Origin: JAVVTQ01 sp036653595
Lineage (GTDB): Bacteria > Bacillota > Clostridia > Oscillospirales > Ruminococcaceae
Assembly (NCBI GenBank): GCA_036653595.1
Contig: JAVVTQ010000023.1
Span: 1 to 24,455, forward strand
Length of the DNA stretch: 24,455 bases
Reading direction: 5' to 3'
Position 1 is the first letter of the stretch. Every line of letters starts with the position of its first letter. Below are positions 22,804 to 24,455 of this stretch, piece after piece. The notes below the pieces were generated by a model. The model was not told the origin of the DNA. It ran no database searches and saw only the letters and a program-made list of their open reading frames with translations. Both the position numbers and the translations under genes were made by a program.

Positions 22804-24183
22804 ATGGTTATTTACAACACGCTTACCCGCAAAAAAGAGGAGCTTACTCCTCAAAAGGGCAATGAAATTAAAATTTATGCCTGCGGCCCGACTGTGTACA
22901 ACTTTATACACATCGGCAATGCCAGGCCGCTTTGTGTTTTTGACACGTTTAGACGATTTTTGAAATATCGCGGCTATGACGTCAACTTTGTTCAGAATTT
23001 TACGGACATCGACGACAAACTCATTAACCGCGCAAAGGACGAAGCCACCACGGTGCCGGAGCTTGCCGAGAAGTATATAAACGAATATTGGACTGATGCG
23101 GACGGGCTTAATGTCATGCGCGCAAATACGCATCCAAAGGCAACGGAGAACATAGAGGGGATACTGGATATTATCGGCTCTCTGATTGAGAACGGCCACG
23201 CCTATGCAACTGCCGACGGCGACGTTTACTTTAGGACAAAGAGTTTTGAGGAATATGGGAAGCTGTCGCATCAGCCGCTGGACGACCTCGAAGCCGGGGC
23301 GAGAATCGGAGTCGGGGAGACGAAGGAGGATCCGATGGACTTTGCGCTGTGGAAAAGTGCAAAGCCGGGTGAACCCTTTTGGAGCAGCCCTTATGGAAAC
23401 GGGAGGCCGGGCTGGCACATTGAGTGCTCGGCTATGTCGCGCAGATATCTGGGTGAAACGATCGACATACACTGCGGCGGACAGGATTTGATTTTTCCGC
23501 ACCATGAAAATGAAATTGCACAGAGCGAATGCTGCAATAACACGACATTTGCACGCTACTGGATGCACAACGGATATATAAACGTCGACAACAGGAAAAT
23601 GAGCAAGTCGCTTGGAAATTTCTTTACAGTTCGCGAGGTCAGCAAGGTGTACGGCTATGAACCAATCAGATATTTGATGATAAGCGCACACTACAGAAGT
23701 CCGATTAACTATTCACGCGAGGTAATAGAGCAGTGCGTTTCTTCGCTCGAGAGGATTTATACGTGCAGGGACAATCTGGATTACACGATGAAGAGAGCGG
23801 ACGGGGAAAAAAGCGAGCTGCGAGAGGCATGTGATGCGCGCAGGGATCAGTTTATTGCGGCGATGGAGGACGATTTAAACACGGCGGACGCGATTACAGC
23901 CGTATTCGAACTTGTTCGCGACATAAACAGCGCCAAGGAACAGTCGAAAGAAACCTATGAGTATGCGGCCAAAGTATTTGACGAGCTGACAAATGTGCTG
24001 GGGCTTGTGTACAACAGGCAGGACGAGAGTATTCCGGCGGAGATCGAGGAGCTGGCAAGGAAACGGCAGGAGGCTCGCAAGGCAAAGAATTTTGCTGAGG
24101 CGGACGCGTTGCGCGAGGAGATTGTGAGGCGCGGATATATGCTTGAAGATACAAAGGACGGTCCAAAGATAACGAAGGCATGA
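22804..24183 (+). CDS. cysS: Cysteinyl-tRNA synthetase
   Basis: A 459-aa class I aminoacyl-tRNA synthetase charging tRNA-Cys. The HIGH-type motif is HIGN (36-39), after C27, the first zinc ligand. The zinc/substrate region ECSAMSRRYLG and HCGGQDLIFPHHENEIAQSE follow. KMSKS is exact at 265-269. A helical anticodon-recognition domain completes the protein at the usual length. AGAGGGA lies just before ATG 22804, 8 nt after pgsA, so the two genes probably share a transcript. No T-box leader is present between them. Confidence 0.98.
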   Translation: MVIYNTLTRKKEELTPQKGNEIKIYACGPTVYNFIHIGNARPLCVFDTFRRFLKYRGYDVNFVQNFTDIDDKLINRAKDEATTVPELAEKYINEYWTDADGLNVMRANTHPKATENIEGILDIIGSLIENGHAYATADGDVYFRTKSFEEYGKLSHQPLDDLEAGARIGVGETKEDPMDFALWKSAKPGEPFWSSPYGNGRPGWHIECSAMSRRYLGETIDIHCGGQDLIFPHHENEIAQSECCNNTTFARYWMHNGYINVDNRKMSKSLGNFFTVREVSKVYGYEPIRYLMISAHYRSPINYSREVIEQCVSSLERIYTCRDNLDYTMKRADGEKSELREACDARRDQFIAAMEDDLNTADAITAVFELVRDINSAKEQSKETYEYAAKVFDELTNVLGLVYNRQDESIPAEIEELARKRQEARKAKNFAEADALREEIVRRGYMLEDTKDGPKITKA

Positions 24184-24394
24184 TAGAGGCAGCGCGAAGA
24201 CACGACTTTAATATCCGCTCTTTCGTTTTGCCAATTGTGTGCGTTGCGTTGAATTTTGGTTTGAGTTGCGGCATTTTAGAGAATGGTGAGGGTGCTAAGT
24301 TTAGCGCTTTGCTATGAAAAAGCAATATATCACGGCTTGGGATATGCTGAAATTAAATAATTACTAATAGTCGTGCTTTATTCCTGATATTGGA

Positions 24395-24455
24395 ATGGAG
24401 CGCGATTTTTTTGCACTAGCTTGTGAAGCTTTAAAGAGGTATTTGAAAAAAGGAT
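24395..24455 (+). CDS. Possible 5' fragment of a truncated gene
   Basis: An open frame from ATG 24395 runs off the window edge and encodes MERDFFALACEALKRYLKKG so far. The frame is open only from 24371, and the ribosome binding site is poor. A small dyad ATTCC-N7-GGAAT (24380-24396) covers the start. The composition looks protein-like, but 20 residues are too few to name a family. The preceding 24184-24394 shows no gene and no clear terminator after cysS. Confidence 0.3.
   Translation, partial: MERDFFALACEALKRYLKKG

Noticed and set aside
22612..23691. 359-codon minus-strand open frame opposite cysS and pgsA
   Set aside because: Opposite conserved synthetase motifs, with no ribosome binding site and no recognisable domain.
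24184..24394. T-box or other riboswitch after cysS
   Set aside because: GAGGGTGCT at 24288 superficially recalls a T-box, but the conserved GGGUGGNACCGCG element and a terminator are absent.

Overview
This window looks like a chromosomal segment of a low-to-mid GC Gram-positive anaerobe of the class Clostridia, probably Oscillospirales or Ruminococcaceae-like. That placement is an inference. It rests on AGGAGG-type ribosome binding sites, sigma-A type promoters, a Firmicute SOS box at recA, a TPP riboswitch in front of thiT, the DUF1385-prmC pair, a TIGR03905/TSCPD protein and a UMF1-family transporter. I see no transposase, integrase, phage gene, CRISPR array, tRNA or rRNA. Most of the content is housekeeping.

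Layout. Positions 1-377 are gene-free, with a 50-bp-period repeat and a minus-strand terminator-like hairpin. Next, on the plus strand, come a 698-aa membrane metallophosphoesterase (378-2474), a 44-aa single-helix membrane peptide with its own terminator (2585-2719), a PHP phosphoesterase (2782-3606) and a TSCPD protein (3617-3874), closed by a strong terminator. A gene-free leader of about 345 nt precedes a Clp AAA+ unfoldase that lacks the ClpC middle domain (4283-6646). Its 3' end overlaps the convergent thiamine transporter gene thiT by 102 nt. thiT is controlled by a TPP riboswitch whose promoter -35 box contains the stop codon of the upstream minus-strand gene nth. Divergent from nth is glyA-rarA-(107-aa membrane protein), ending in a bidirectional terminator shared with a convergent minus-strand operon (UMF1 transporter, 119-aa two-helix protein, 58-aa acidic protein).

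From 13485 a plus-strand operon encodes a lipoprotein with FG-GAP-like acidic repeats, an OmpR-type response regulator and a HAMP histidine kinase. It looks like a lipoprotein-coupled two-component system. DUF1385 and prmC (release factor methylation) follow. Then come recA with a LexA box, recX, rimO, pgsA and cysS. A terminator-shaped hairpin lies inside the first codons of recX and could attenuate recX relative to recA. A possible truncated gene starts at the right edge.

The most interesting observations are the recX intragenic hairpin, the clpC/thiT antisense overlap with the unusual Clp architecture, the lipoprotein-kinase operon, the transporter operon with two unrecognised small proteins, and the orphan structured element at 223-345. 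I found no clear-cut new defence or mobile system.
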